A DNA stretch of 64,000 bases from Bradyrhizobium diazoefficiens (GCF_016616235.1 NZ_CP067100.1:1054001-1118000), one strand, 5' to 3'. Positions 44,391-54,793 are shown, numbered from the stretch's first letter. Numbers and translations are program-made. Notes: a model not told the origin generated them from the letters alone.

Positions 44391-45362
44391 TCAGTGCAGC
44401 TGCGGCGCCTTCAAAAGCTTGAAGCGGTCGGTCGAAGTCACCGTGACATCGAAGGTGACGCCTTCATGATGCACGGTGAGCGGTACGTCGACGCCGGCGG
44501 CGCCAAGCGCCCACATCTTCTTGTAGAACTCGGTTTGACTCGTCACCTTCTCGCCGTCGACCGCGAGGATGACGTCGCCGGTCTTGAGCTCGGCGCGGGC
44601 GGCGGGGCCGTTGGCGGATATTCCGATCACCAACACGCGGTCGTCGATCTCGGTCGAGAAGAGCCCAAGCCAGGGCCGGGCCGGCTTGTTGACGCGGCCG
44701 AACCTGCGCAGATCGTCCAGGATCGGCTTCAAGAGGTCAATCGGCACGATCATGTTGACGTGCTCGGCCTTGCCATCGCGTTCACGCTCGAGCTGGAGCG
44801 AGCCGATGCCGATCAGCTCGCCGCGCTCGTTGAGCAGCGCCGTGCCGCCCCAGTTCGGATGCGCAGGATAGGTGAAGATGGCCTCGTCCAGCAGATATTC
44901 CCAATAGCCAGCGAATTCCTGCTTGGCCACGATCTGGCTCGCGACCGAGCGCGTGCGCCCGCCGGCGCCGCCGACCACGACGCGGTCGCCGATGCGGGTG
45001 TCGGCCGAGCTGCCGAGCGGCAAGGGCTCAACGCCGAGATCGCCGAGCGCCTGCACGAGGCCGAACCCGGTGACGGAATCGAAGCCGAGGGCATGCCCTT
45101 CGACGACGCGTCCGTCGGCAAGGTGCAGCCATACCGATTCCGCCTCGGTGATGAGATAGCCGATGGTGAGCACCAGCCCGTTGTCGATCACGACGCCGTT
45201 GCCGGCGCGCTCGGTGCCCAATGTTTCCGCGCTGAAGGCGTCCGGCGGGATGATGGCATGCAGGCCGACGACGGAGCCGAGCGCGCGGTCGAGATCGAAA
45301 CCATAGTCGCTCGCACGCGGCTGGTTGGCCGGCGGCACTCTCCATTCGGTCAGGGCGGGCAT
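44391..45362 (-). CDS. HtrA-like protein with PDZ domain but no catalytic triad
   Basis: The 323-residue protein follows the DegP/HtrA layout: a trypsin-like domain (about 30-215) and a PDZ domain (about 230-310, with GDVILAVDGEKV). It has no signal peptide. The catalytic residues are all replaced. His is expected in ILTNxH; here VLTIGYL has Tyr69. Asp is expected in DxxxDLAL; here DSVTGFGLV has Gly99. Ser is expected in GNSGGP; here PNWGGTA has Trp171. So it is a pseudoprotease, likely a cytoplasmic binding or scaffold protein. An AGGAG site precedes the ATG. It is followed by the alpha/beta hydrolase gene. Confidence 0.78.
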   Translation of the reverse strand: MPALTEWRVPPANQPRASDYGFDLDRALGSVVGLHAIIPPDAFSAETLGTERAGNGVVIDNGLVLTIGYLITEAESVWLHLADGRVVEGHALGFDSVTGFGLVQALGDLGVEPLPLGSSADTRIGDRVVVGGAGGRTRSVASQIVAKQEFAGYWEYLLDEAIFTYPAHPNWGGTALLNERGELIGIGSLQLERERDGKAEHVNMIVPIDLLKPILDDLRRFGRVNKPARPWLGLFSTEIDDRVLVIGISANGPAARAELKTGDVILAVDGEKVTSQTEFYKKMWALGAAGVDVPLTVHHEGVTFDVTVTSTDRFKLLKAPQLH

Positions 45363-45607
45363 CGCATTTACTCCTAGTCGTCCTGCCGCGCCGTAGCAGC
45401 CGGAGCGCAGCGGTAATCTAAGCCGCGAAGGACCATCTTAAAAGGCTTCATCGCGCCAAAAAATCTTGCTCGCGGCTACGCGGCAGGTTGCGAGGCGGCT
45501 GCATAGCACCGCCAGGAACCATGTCGGTCCGGCGCTCCGGCGCCGCCTCCCGTTGATAGATGTGAGTTCCGTCTTTTCTTGCCTGCAAAATAATTTTACG
45601 TCCGGGC

Positions 45608-47440
45608 ATGCCCTTTGTGAGCATGACCAAGTCGAATCCAAAGCTGAGTGCGCCCGGCGCCCTCGGCCAGCTCCGGCGCCTGCACGCGGCCGTGCGATTC
45701 GCGCTGCCGCAGCGGCATGCGGTGACGATCATCATCGTGCTGGTGCTTGCGGTCGCCGGCATCAATGCCTTCGAGCCGCTGGTGCTCAAATGGGTGTTCG
45801 ATCAGCTGACGGATCTGCAGCAGCCCGGCCCCATCGTGACCGGCGTCCTGTTGCTGCTTGGCTTTGCCATTTGCCGGGAGTCGATGGACGGCCTTGCCAA
45901 TTGGCTGACCTGGCGGACGCGGATCGGCCTGCAATATGCGCTGCTCGAGGCCACCATCGGCAAGCTGCACCGCATGCCGCTCCGCATCCAGCGCAGCGAG
46001 GGCATTGGAGCCATCATGACGCGGCTCGACCGCAGCATCCAGGGATTTACCTCGGCCGTCGCGCTGATCCTGTTCAGCATCATGCCCTCGCTGATCTTTC
46101 TGGTGCTTGCGATCGCGATCATGCTGCGGCTGGAGTGGCGGCTGGCCCTGCTCGTGCTCGTCTTTGCGCCGCTGCCGGCGGTCATTGCGGCTTTTGCCGG
46201 ACCCGAGCAAATGCGGCGCGAGCGCACCTTGCTCGACCGCTGGGCCAAGATCTATTCGCGCTTCAACGAGGTGCTGTCCGGGATCGTCATCGTCCGCAGC
46301 TTCGCGATGGAAGATGCGGAGAAGTCGCGCTTTCTGGGTGACGTCGCCGCGGCCAACAAGGTCGTGATCCAGGGCGTCGCGGTCGATGCCGGCTATGCCT
46401 CCGCGAGCAATCTCGTGGTCGCGCTGGCGCGCCTCGGCGGCCTGGCGCTCGGGGCGTATTTCGTCGTGCAGGGCGAGGTCACGGTCGGGACCGTGATTGC
46501 ATTCCTGGGCTATATCGGCGGGCTGTTCGGTCCGGTGCAGGGCCTGAGCGGCGTCTATTCGAATTTGCGCAAGGCCTCCGTCTCGCTCGACGAGATCTTC
46601 GGCATTCTCAATATCCAGGAGCATCTCGGCGATGCCCCGGGCGCGATCGACCTTGCCGGGATCAAGGGCCAAGTCAGCTTCGAAAACGTGCATTTCCGCT
46701 ACGAGCAGCCGCAGCGTCCCCTGCTCGATGGTCTGACCTTGCATGCCTCGCCCGGCGAGACGATTGCAATCGTCGGCCCGAGCGGCTCCGGCAAGACCAC
46801 GTTGATGGCGCTCTTGATGCGCTTCTATGATCCGCTGGAGGGCCGCATCAGCATCGACGGCCAGGATCTGCGCGGCATCAAGCAAAGCTCGTTGCGCCGG
46901 CATATCGGCGTCGTGCTCCAGGATCCGCTGCTGTTCAACGACAGTGTCAAGGCCAACATTGCCTATGGCCGGCCGGAGGCGACCGATGCCGAGATCGAAT
47001 CCGCCGCCAAAGCCGCGCATGCGCACGACTTCATCATGCGCCTGCCGGACGGCTATGAGACGCGCGTCGGCGAGCGCGGCGGTCTGCTGTCGGTCGGCGA
47101 ACGCCAGCGCATCACCATCGCTCGCGCGCTTCTGAAAAATCCGCCGATCCTGATCCTGGACGAGGCAACCTCCGCACTTGACGCGGAATCGGAAGAAGCC
47201 GTGCAGACCGCGATCGACCAGCTCGTGGCCGCGCGCACCACCTTCGTGATTGCGCACCGGCTGTCGACGGTTGTCAACGCGGACCGCATCATCGTGCTGA
47301 AGGAGGGCCGGATCGCCGAATCCGGACGTCATGGCGAATTGATGCGGCAGAACGGCTATTACGCCTCGCTGGTCCGCCGTCAGCATCGCGGGCTGATCGA
47401 CAACGATGTCGATCCTTCGGCAGTGCCGGCGGCGCAATAG
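45608..47440 (+). CDS. ABC exporter (fused membrane and ATPase domains), MsbA-like
   Basis: The 610-residue half transporter has about six transmembrane helices in residues 37-320 and an ATPase domain with Walker A GPSGSGKTT at 390-398, signature LSVGERQ at 494-500 (Val for the usual Gly), and Walker B ILILDEA around 514-520. It is related to NdvA and lipid exporters. The product should act as a homodimer in the inner membrane. A second ATG at 45623 is possible. The next gene is another ABC exporter of a different type, 89 bases downstream. Confidence 0.87.
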   Translation: MPFVSMTKSNPKLSAPGALGQLRRLHAAVRFALPQRHAVTIIIVLVLAVAGINAFEPLVLKWVFDQLTDLQQPGPIVTGVLLLLGFAICRESMDGLANWLTWRTRIGLQYALLEATIGKLHRMPLRIQRSEGIGAIMTRLDRSIQGFTSAVALILFSIMPSLIFLVLAIAIMLRLEWRLALLVLVFAPLPAVIAAFAGPEQMRRERTLLDRWAKIYSRFNEVLSGIVIVRSFAMEDAEKSRFLGDVAAANKVVIQGVAVDAGYASASNLVVALARLGGLALGAYFVVQGEVTVGTVIAFLGYIGGLFGPVQGLSGVYSNLRKASVSLDEIFGILNIQEHLGDAPGAIDLAGIKGQVSFENVHFRYEQPQRPLLDGLTLHASPGETIAIVGPSGSGKTTLMALLMRFYDPLEGRISIDGQDLRGIKQSSLRRHIGVVLQDPLLFNDSVKANIAYGRPEATDAEIESAAKAAHAHDFIMRLPDGYETRVGERGGLLSVGERQRITIARALLKNPPILILDEATSALDAESEEAVQTAIDQLVAARTTFVIAHRLSTVVNADRIIVLKEGRIAESGRHGELMRQNGYYASLVRRQHRGLIDNDVDPSAVPAAQ

Positions 47441-47529
47441 CGCGCGAAGCTCCCTCTTCCCTTCAGGAACTTACAAGCCTAGCCTGCGTTTCACACGGCT
47501 TGCGGCTCCGTTCCAGGCAAGGGGGGTCC

Positions 47530-49323
47530 ATGGTCAATCTCGGTGTGATGCGACGGACCACGCCGGCGACGGCGAAAGCGCCTTCGCGGCTGCGGCGCTT
47601 TTGCCGAGTCGCCGCGGGGTATTGGGTCAGTGGCTCCGGCATGGCCTGGCTGGTCACGATCAGCATGACGGCGGTGGTGTTTGCGAGCCTCGGCATCACC
47701 TACGGCCTCAATCTGTGGAACCGGCACTTCTACGACGCGCTCGGGGCAAAGGACGCCGGCGCGGCGCTGCACCAGGCGCTCGTGTTTCCTGGTCTGGTCG
47801 GTCTCTATCTCGGCCTGTGCGTGTTCGCGATGTGGGCGCGCATGACCATGCAGCGCACCTGGCGCGCCTGGCTGAATGCGCATATCCTCAAGCGCTGGCT
47901 CGCCCACAGCCGCTTCTACAAGCTGGAGCTGGTCGGCGGCGACCACAAGAACCCCGAGCATCGCATCAACGACGACCTGCGCATCGCCACCGAGATGCCG
48001 GTGGATTTCGTCTCCGGCTTCGTCACCTCGCTGTTGTCGGCCGCGACCTTCATCGTCGTGCTCTGGAACGTCGGCGGTGCATTTAAACTCGATCTGGGCG
48101 GTGATGTCGTCGTCATCCCCGGAGCCCTCGTGATTGCGGCCGTGCTCTACGCTCTGATCGTCAATGGGTCGATGCTGGCGGTGGCTTTCCGGTTCATTCC
48201 GCTGACCGAGCAGAAGAATCAGGCCGAAGCCGAATACCGCTATGCGCTGACCCGCGTGCGCGAGAACGCGGAGAGCATCGCACTGCTCGGCGGAGCCGCT
48301 GCCGAAGCTGAGCGGCTCGACCAGGGGTTCGGCGCCGTCATCGCGCGCTGGCGCGATCTGATGGGGCAGCATATGCGCGCGGTCATCGTGCAACAAGGCA
48401 GCGCGCAGCTCTGCGGCGTGGTGCCGGTCCTGCTGTGCACGCCGCGCTATTTCGACGGCAGCATGTCGTTAGGCGCGATCATGCAGATCGCTTCCGCCTT
48501 CACCATCGTCCAACATGCGCTGAGCTGGTTCATGGAGAACTATACGCGGCTTGCGGACTGGACCGCGTCCGCACGGCGGGTCGGCGCCTTGATGCTGGCC
48601 ATCGACGAGATTGAATCGGCGGAAGCCGGACGCGCGCTGCGCATTGAGCGCCGCCGAGGCGATGCGGCGCTCGAGCTGAACGATGTCGTGGTGGCGCTCG
48701 ACGACGGCACGCCGATCGTGCGCGGCGCCAGCGTCACGATCGCGGCCGGCGAGCACGTGCTGATTGCTGGGGAATCCGGCAGCGGCAAGAGCTCGCTGGT
48801 TCGAGCGATTGCCGGCTGCTGGCCGTGGGGGCAGGGCAGCGTCACGCTCGCCTCGGGCCAGCACATGCAGGTCGTGCCGCAGCGGCCTTATGTGCCGTTC
48901 GGCACGTTGCGGGACGCGGTCACCTATCCGTTGCCCGCCGCAGACTTCGAGAGCGCGACTGTCTCCAGGGCGCTCGTCCTGGCAGGCCTTGGACAATTCG
49001 CAAGCCGGCTCGATCACGTTGCGGCCTGGGACCGCATCTTGTCGGAAGGCGAGAAGCAGCGCCTGGCGATCGCCCGACTGTTGTTGCACCGCCCCGATAT
49101 CGTCGCGCTCGACGAGGCGACCTCCGCATTGCATGTCCAGGGTCAGGCCGACCTGATGGCGGTCATCACGCGCGAACTGCCGCAAGCGACCATCATCAGC
49201 GTCGGTCATCGCCCCGAGCTCGAGGCTTATCACGACCGCAAGCTGACGATCGCGCGGCGGATCGATGGCGCGGTGATTTCAGCCGATCAACCGATCCGGC
49301 GCGGACTGGAGGCCGCGGAGTAG
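47530..49323 (+). CDS. ABC transporter, SbmA/BacA-like family with ATPase domain
   Basis: The 597-residue protein combines a membrane domain of the SbmA/BacA-like type with an ATPase domain: NPEHRINDDLRIATEMPV near 141-158 is the family's hallmark loop. Walker A GESGSGKSS is at 414-422, and the signature reads LSEGEKQ. Family members such as YddA or BacA-related proteins transport peptides or very-long-chain acyl-CoA. The ATG at 47530 has an AGGGGGG site; the upstream extension is not used. The two exporters (45608, 47530) may be cotranscribed. Confidence 0.86.
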   Translation: MVNLGVMRRTTPATAKAPSRLRRFCRVAAGYWVSGSGMAWLVTISMTAVVFASLGITYGLNLWNRHFYDALGAKDAGAALHQALVFPGLVGLYLGLCVFAMWARMTMQRTWRAWLNAHILKRWLAHSRFYKLELVGGDHKNPEHRINDDLRIATEMPVDFVSGFVTSLLSAATFIVVLWNVGGAFKLDLGGDVVVIPGALVIAAVLYALIVNGSMLAVAFRFIPLTEQKNQAEAEYRYALTRVRENAESIALLGGAAAEAERLDQGFGAVIARWRDLMGQHMRAVIVQQGSAQLCGVVPVLLCTPRYFDGSMSLGAIMQIASAFTIVQHALSWFMENYTRLADWTASARRVGALMLAIDEIESAEAGRALRIERRRGDAALELNDVVVALDDGTPIVRGASVTIAAGEHVLIAGESGSGKSSLVRAIAGCWPWGQGSVTLASGQHMQVVPQRPYVPFGTLRDAVTYPLPAADFESATVSRALVLAGLGQFASRLDHVAAWDRILSEGEKQRLAIARLLLHRPDIVALDEATSALHVQGQADLMAVITRELPQATIISVGHRPELEAYHDRKLTIARRIDGAVISADQPIRRGLEAAE

Positions 49324-49449
49324 GCAGACGTCGCATCGCTTTTGCCGACACCGATTGCATGGCTGATCTCCTGGCTGGCGCTGGTCCGCGTTGCGCGAAG
49401 CTGCTAACCATTGCCGCTTCGTTTGACCTAGGGATCACGGACCGAAGCA

Positions 49450-50868
49450 ATGGATAACCGCAGCGACATCTGGCGTGGCATCGACACGATCAAGGCGCGT
49501 TTCATCGACCTCAGCGATAGGGTCTGGGGCATGCCGGAGGTGTGTTACACCGAGGCACGGTCCGCCGCCGAGCATCTCGCCGAGCTGCGTCACCAGGGTT
49601 TCCGCATCACCGAGAACGTCGCGGGCATCCCGACCGCGCTGATCGGCGAATGGGGTGAGGGCGGTCCGGTCATCGCCTTCATGGGTGAATATGACGCGCT
49701 GCCGGGCCTTAGCCAGGAGGCGGGCGTTGCGGAACATCGTCCGATCGAGACCGGCGGCCATGGCCATGGCTGCGGCCATAATCTGCTGGGCTCCGCGGCG
49801 CTGCTCGCCGCGACCGCGGTGAAGGACTGGCTCGCCGAGAACAAGGTGCCGGGCCGCGTGCGTTATTACGGCTGCCCGGCGGAAGAAGGCGGCGCGGCAA
49901 AGGCGTTCATGGTGCGCTCTGGTGCGTTCGAAGATGCCGACATCGCCATCACCTGGCATCCGCACAGCTTCTGGGAAGTCGCAGTGACGCCGTCGCTCGC
50001 CAACACCCGCGCGGACTTCACCTTCACGGGCCGCACCTCGCATGCGGCCGCCTCGCCGCATCTCGGCCGCTCCGCGCTCGATGCGGTGGAGCTGATGAAT
50101 GTCGGCGTGAACTATATGCGCGAGCACATGCCGAGCGATGCGCGCGTGCATTACGCGCTGCTCGACACCGGCGGTATCGCACCCAACGTGGTGCAGGCCC
50201 ATGCGCGGGTGCGCTACTCGATCCGTGCGCGCGATCTGCCCGGTATGAACGAGCTGGTCGGACGCGTGCGCAAGATCGCGGAGGGCGCGGCGCTGATGAC
50301 CGAGACCAAGGTCGAGATGAAGATCATCTCGGCGGTCTCCAACATCCTGCCGAACGCGCCGCTGGAGCAGGCGCTGCACCGGGTGATGGAGGAGCTCGGA
50401 CCGCCGCATTTCGACGACGCCGACAAGGGCTTTGCCAGCCAGATCCGCGCGACGCTGAGCGACAAGGACATCGCGTCGGTCTATTACGCCATCGGCATGG
50501 AGCCGACCGATCGGCCGCTGGCCGACTTCCTGGTGCCGCTCGATGCCAAGCGCAATCCGCTGGTGGGCTCGACCGACGTCGGCGACGTCAGCTGGGTGGT
50601 GCCGACCGTGCAGGTTCACGCACCGACGGTTGCAATCGGCACACCGTTCCACACCTGGCAGGTGGTGGCGCAGGGCAAGAGCGCGCACGCCCACAAGGCC
50701 ATGGTGCAGGCAGCCAAGGCGATGGCCGGTCTCGGCATCAAGGCGTTGATGGAGCCGGAACTGATCAAGGCCGCGAAAGCGGATCTCATGAAGCGGACGG
50801 CCAAGACACCTTATGTCTGTCCACTGCCGGACCACGTCGCGCCGCCGCTCGACATGTCCGTGGCGTAG
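49450..50868 (+). CDS. M20-family amidohydrolase, AbgB-like
   Basis: The 472-residue enzyme is an M20 peptidase/amidohydrolase resembling p-aminobenzoyl-glutamate hydrolase subunit B. The metal-binding residues sit in GGHGHGCGHN, YYGCPAEEGG and TWHPHS, and again in STDVGDVSW and GTPFHTWQ. The lid domain (about 185-310) is the usual dimerisation part. It should cleave an amide bond of an acyl- or aroyl-amino acid in the cytoplasm. It stands just before a Dpp-type importer and an MFS permease, suggesting the substrate is imported by them. The start has only a weak ribosome site. Confidence 0.87.
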   Translation: MDNRSDIWRGIDTIKARFIDLSDRVWGMPEVCYTEARSAAEHLAELRHQGFRITENVAGIPTALIGEWGEGGPVIAFMGEYDALPGLSQEAGVAEHRPIETGGHGHGCGHNLLGSAALLAATAVKDWLAENKVPGRVRYYGCPAEEGGAAKAFMVRSGAFEDADIAITWHPHSFWEVAVTPSLANTRADFTFTGRTSHAAASPHLGRSALDAVELMNVGVNYMREHMPSDARVHYALLDTGGIAPNVVQAHARVRYSIRARDLPGMNELVGRVRKIAEGAALMTETKVEMKIISAVSNILPNAPLEQALHRVMEELGPPHFDDADKGFASQIRATLSDKDIASVYYAIGMEPTDRPLADFLVPLDAKRNPLVGSTDVGDVSWVVPTVQVHAPTVAIGTPFHTWQVVAQGKSAHAHKAMVQAAKAMAGLGIKALMEPELIKAAKADLMKRTAKTPYVCPLPDHVAPPLDMSVA

Positions 50869-51130
50869 AATTTCGCCTCGTCATTTCGTCTGATCCGGCG
50901 AACAAATTTTCCGCAGTGCAGCGCGGAATCCGGCGTGTTTTGACGCCGGATTGCCGAGCAGTTGGGCTGCGGATCGCGGTTTTGCCCAACAGACAGCCAG
51001 AGGACTGTTTGCATACACACAGTCGCAGTTGACGTGCGGCCTATTCGGTGTGCCATCTATCGCCAGCCAAACTCGGCGGCCGCGGCTCGCGGCTGCCTGC
51101 ATCCGTACCGGAACCAGACGGGGGACAACC

Positions 51131-52921
51131 ATGCTGGACAAAGAACTGCGTTCGATGATCGGTGACGTGAAGGACGGGCGGATGGATCGCCGCGCCTTCA
51201 TCAAGCGCATGGCCGCAGTCGGTCTTACCGCACCACTGGCCAACCAGATCCTCGCGCTCGGCGGCGTTGCCATGGCGGAAGGTCCGCAAGTTTACAAGCC
51301 GACCAAGCGCGGCGGCGGCGGCGCGCTGAAGCTGCTGTGGTGGCAAGGCCCGACCCTGCTTAATCCGCACTTCGCCACCGGCACCAAGGACCAGGACGGC
51401 TCGCGCCTGTTCTATGAACCGCTCGCCTGCTGGGATCCGGACGGCAACATGAAGCTGGTTCTGGCGGCCGAGATCCCGTCGGTCCAGAACGGCGGTCTGG
51501 CCGCCGACGGCAAGTCGGTGACCTGGAAGCTCAAGCCCGGGGTCAAATGGCACGACGGCAAGCCGTTCACCGCCGACGACGTCGTGTTCAACTGGGAGTA
51601 CGCCAAGGATCCGGCGACCTCCGCGCTGACGATCGGAACCTATCGCGATATCACCGTCGAGAAGGTGGACGATCTCACGGTCCGGATCCTCTTCAACAAG
51701 CCGACGCCGTTCTGGGCCGACGCCTTCGTCGGCGCTCCCAACACCATCATCCCGAAGCATCTTTTCGCCGACTACAAGGGAGCCAAGTCGCGCGAGGCGC
51801 CGGCCAACCTCTCGCCGGTCGGTACCGGCCCCTACAAGTTCGTCGAGTTCAAGCCGGGCGATCTCGTACGCGGCCAGCTCAACCCCGATTACCACATGCC
51901 GAACCGGCCTTATTTCGATACGGTCGAGATGAAGGGCGGCGGCGATGCCGTTTCGGCGGCGCGCGCGGTGATCCAGACCGGCGAATATGATTTCGGCTGG
52001 AACATCCAGGTCGAGGACGACGTGCTGCTGCGGCTGGAGAAGGGCGGCAAGGGCAGGACCATCTACGCCGTCGGCGGCGACACGGAGTTCATCGCGCTCA
52101 ACTTCACCGATCCCAATACCGAGGTTGACGGCGAGCGCTCGTCGATGAAGACCAAGCATCCGCTGCTGTCCGACCCCGCAGTGCGCAAGGCGCTGTCGCT
52201 GCTGGTCGATCGCGAGTCCGTCAAGAAGGCGATCTACGGCCGCGCCGGCCGCACCACCGCCAACTTCCTCAACGGTCCGGAGAAGTTCGTTTCCAAGAAC
52301 ACCTCCTGGGAGTTCAGCATCGAGAAGGCTTCGAAGCTGCTCGACGATGCCGGTTGGAAGCCCGGCGCGGATGGCATCCGCGAGAAGGACGGCAAGAAGC
52401 TGAAGCTGCTGTACCAGACCTCGATCAACGGCCCGCGCCAGAAGACCCAGGCGATCGTCAAGCAGGCCTGCCAGAAGGCCGGCATCGACGTTGAGCTGAA
52501 ATCGGTGGTCGCGTCCGTGTTCTTTTCCTCCGACGTCGCCAACCCCGATACCTATGCGCATTTCTACGCTGACCTCGAGATGTTCCAGATCCCGTTGAGC
52601 CAGCCGGATCCGGCGCAGCACATGCGTCGCTATCTGTCGACGCTCGTCGCCACCAAGGAAAACAAGTGGCAGGGCACGAACTTCCCGCGGTGGGTCAACA
52701 AGGATTACGACGCGACCATCGAAGCCGCCGAAAGCGAGATGGATCCGGTCAAGCGCGCGGCGCTCTACATCAAGGCCAACGATCTCATGTTCCAGGATAC
52801 CGTATTCATCCCGGTGCAGCATCGGCTGAAGGTGGAGGCGGCCGCCAACAATCTGCGTCCGATCATCAGCGGATGGGCCAACGAAACCGACAATCTGCAC
52901 GACTGGTACCGCGAGGAATGA
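51131..52921 (+). CDS. ABC transporter peptide/oligopeptide-binding protein (Tat signal)
   Basis: The 596-residue SBP_bac_5 protein binds peptides or similar solutes in the periplasm. It has a twin-arginine signal near 18-30 (RMDRRAFIKRMAAVGL). The mature domain shows the family's segments WKLKPGVKWHDGKPFTADDV and FNKPTPFWADAF. The ATG at 51131 has a GGGGGA site; a much longer frame starts upstream but has no signal in the right place. It is the first gene of the transporter set: binding protein, two permeases, two ATPases. Confidence 0.92.
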   Translation: MLDKELRSMIGDVKDGRMDRRAFIKRMAAVGLTAPLANQILALGGVAMAEGPQVYKPTKRGGGGALKLLWWQGPTLLNPHFATGTKDQDGSRLFYEPLACWDPDGNMKLVLAAEIPSVQNGGLAADGKSVTWKLKPGVKWHDGKPFTADDVVFNWEYAKDPATSALTIGTYRDITVEKVDDLTVRILFNKPTPFWADAFVGAPNTIIPKHLFADYKGAKSREAPANLSPVGTGPYKFVEFKPGDLVRGQLNPDYHMPNRPYFDTVEMKGGGDAVSAARAVIQTGEYDFGWNIQVEDDVLLRLEKGGKGRTIYAVGGDTEFIALNFTDPNTEVDGERSSMKTKHPLLSDPAVRKALSLLVDRESVKKAIYGRAGRTTANFLNGPEKFVSKNTSWEFSIEKASKLLDDAGWKPGADGIREKDGKKLKLLYQTSINGPRQKTQAIVKQACQKAGIDVELKSVVASVFFSSDVANPDTYAHFYADLEMFQIPLSQPDPAQHMRRYLSTLVATKENKWQGTNFPRWVNKDYDATIEAAESEMDPVKRAALYIKANDLMFQDTVFIPVQHRLKVEAAANNLRPIISGWANETDNLHDWYREE

Positions 52922-52951
52922 TCACGCGCGGCTAGGCGGGGTCCTTCTGTC

Positions 52952-53911
52952 ATGAGTCAGTATGTCCTGCGTCGCCTTCTGATCGCGATTCCGAGCCTGC
53001 TCGGAATTTCGGTCGTGCTGTTCGTCGTGCTGGCGCTCGCCCCCGGCGATCCGTTCTCCGAATTGGCGACGAACCCGAACGTGCCGCCCGAAGTGCAGGC
53101 CGCACTTCGGGCCAAATTCGGCCTCGACGATCCGATCTACCTTCGTTACCTGCACTGGCTCAACGCCATGATGCACGGCGACTGGGGCTTCTCCTTCGTT
53201 AGCCGGATGAACGTCGATCAGCTCATTCTCCAGCGCCTGCCGGCCACGCTCTATGTGATCGGCTCGGCACAGATCCTGGCTCTGCTGATCGCGATCCCGG
53301 TCGGGGTCTATGCGGCCACGAAACCCTATTCGCTGTTCGACCAGATCGCCAACACACTTGCCTTTGTCGGCTTCTCGCTGCCGACCTTCTTCACCGGCAT
53401 CCTGTTCATCCTGATCTTCTCGGTCACGCTGGACTGGCTGCCCTTCGTCTACACCACCGACATCAAGGGCACCGGTATCCACTGGGTGCTGGAGATGATC
53501 CGTCAGGCGATCATGCCGGTGGCCGTGCTCGGCCTGTTCCAGGCGGCCTCGATGACGCGCTTCGTGCGCTCGGCGATGCTCGACGTCATCAGGCTCGACT
53601 ACGTCACCACGGCGCGCGCCAAGGGCCTCGGCCAGGCCAAGGTCATCGTCAAGCATGTCATGCGCAATGCCATGATCCCGGTGGTGACGCTGATCGCGCT
53701 GCAGATGCCGGCGGTGTTCGGCGGCGCCATCGTCACCGAACAGATCTTCCGCATTCCCGGCATCGGCTCGCTGCTGATCTCCTCCATCCTCTCCAACGAC
53801 ACGCCGGTGGTGATGGCCGTCACCTTCGTCTTCGCGTGCCTCGTGGTGCTGTTCAATCTCATCGCGGACGTCCTTTATGGTTGGCTTGACCCTCGCATCT
53901 CCCTCCGCTGA
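52952..53911 (+). CDS. ABC transporter permease, DppB-like
   Basis: The 319-residue inner-membrane protein has six helices and the BPD permease loop DYVTTARAKGLGQAKVIVKH near 210-230, in which the EAA-type motif contacts the ATPase. The N-terminus QYVLRRLLIAIPSLLGISVV is typical of DppB/OppB. It begins 30 bases after the binding protein stop, and its end overlaps the next permease by 35 bases. Confidence 0.92.
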   Translation: MSQYVLRRLLIAIPSLLGISVVLFVVLALAPGDPFSELATNPNVPPEVQAALRAKFGLDDPIYLRYLHWLNAMMHGDWGFSFVSRMNVDQLILQRLPATLYVIGSAQILALLIAIPVGVYAATKPYSLFDQIANTLAFVGFSLPTFFTGILFILIFSVTLDWLPFVYTTDIKGTGIHWVLEMIRQAIMPVAVLGLFQAASMTRFVRSAMLDVIRLDYVTTARAKGLGQAKVIVKHVMRNAMIPVVTLIALQMPAVFGGAIVTEQIFRIPGIGSLLISSILSNDTPVVMAVTFVFACLVVLFNLIADVLYGWLDPRISLR

Positions 53912-54793
53912 GCGGCGGGTCTACTCGCCATGGCGTGAAACGTGGCGGCGCTATAGCCGCCACAAGCTCGCCGTGGTGAGTGCGTTCCTGCTTCTCGTTC
54001 TGATCCTTGCGGTGGTGGCTGGCCCCTTCATCTGGCGGGTCAAGATCGACGACATCGACATCGTGGCGGGCCTGCAGGGGCCGTCGCTGGCCCATCCCTT
54101 CGGCACGGACGATCTCGGACAAGATATCCTCGCGCGCATGATCTATGGCGGCCGTATCTCGCTCGCAGTCGGGCTCGCCGCGATGCTGGTCTCGGTTTTT
54201 ATCGGCACCCTGATCGGCGCGCTCGCCGGCATGTCGCGCGGGGCGCTCGGTCACGCCCTGATGTGGCTGACCGATCTGTTCCTGTCGCTGCCCCAACTGC
54301 CGCTGCTCTTGCTCCTCATCTATCTCTTCCGCGACGGGCTGAAGCAGGTATTCGGCCCCGAGGGCGGCATCTTCATCCTGATCGTGCTGGTCATCGGCGG
54401 CCTGCGCTGGATGCCGGTCGCGCGGCTCGTGCGCGCGCAGTTCTTGTCGATCCGCGAAAAGGAATTCGTCGAAGCGGCGCGCGCGCTTGGCGCAAGCCCG
54501 GTGCGGCAGGTGCTGAGACACATCCTGCCCAACGCGCTCGGCCCCGTGATCATCGCCGGCACCATCGACGTTGCGGCCGCGATCATCGCCGAATCGACGC
54601 TGTCGTTCCTCGGCCTCGGCTTTCCGCCGGATACCCCAACCTGGGGCCGGCTGCTGTTCGACGCCAAGGACTTTCTCGACATCGGGCCGCACTGGGCGCT
54701 GTTCCCCGGCGGCGCGATCTTCATCGCGGTGGTCGCCATCAACTTCATCGGCGACGGCCTGCGTGACGCGCTCGATGCGCGACGGGTGATCTG

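Noticed and set aside
45596..47437. 613-codon open frame antisense to the ABC exporter at 45608
   Set aside because: Mirror frame of a clear ABC transporter; no recognisable domain and no ribosome site.
51041..52900. 619-codon frame antisense to the peptide-binding protein
   Set aside because: Mirror frame of a strong SBP gene, no domain seen.
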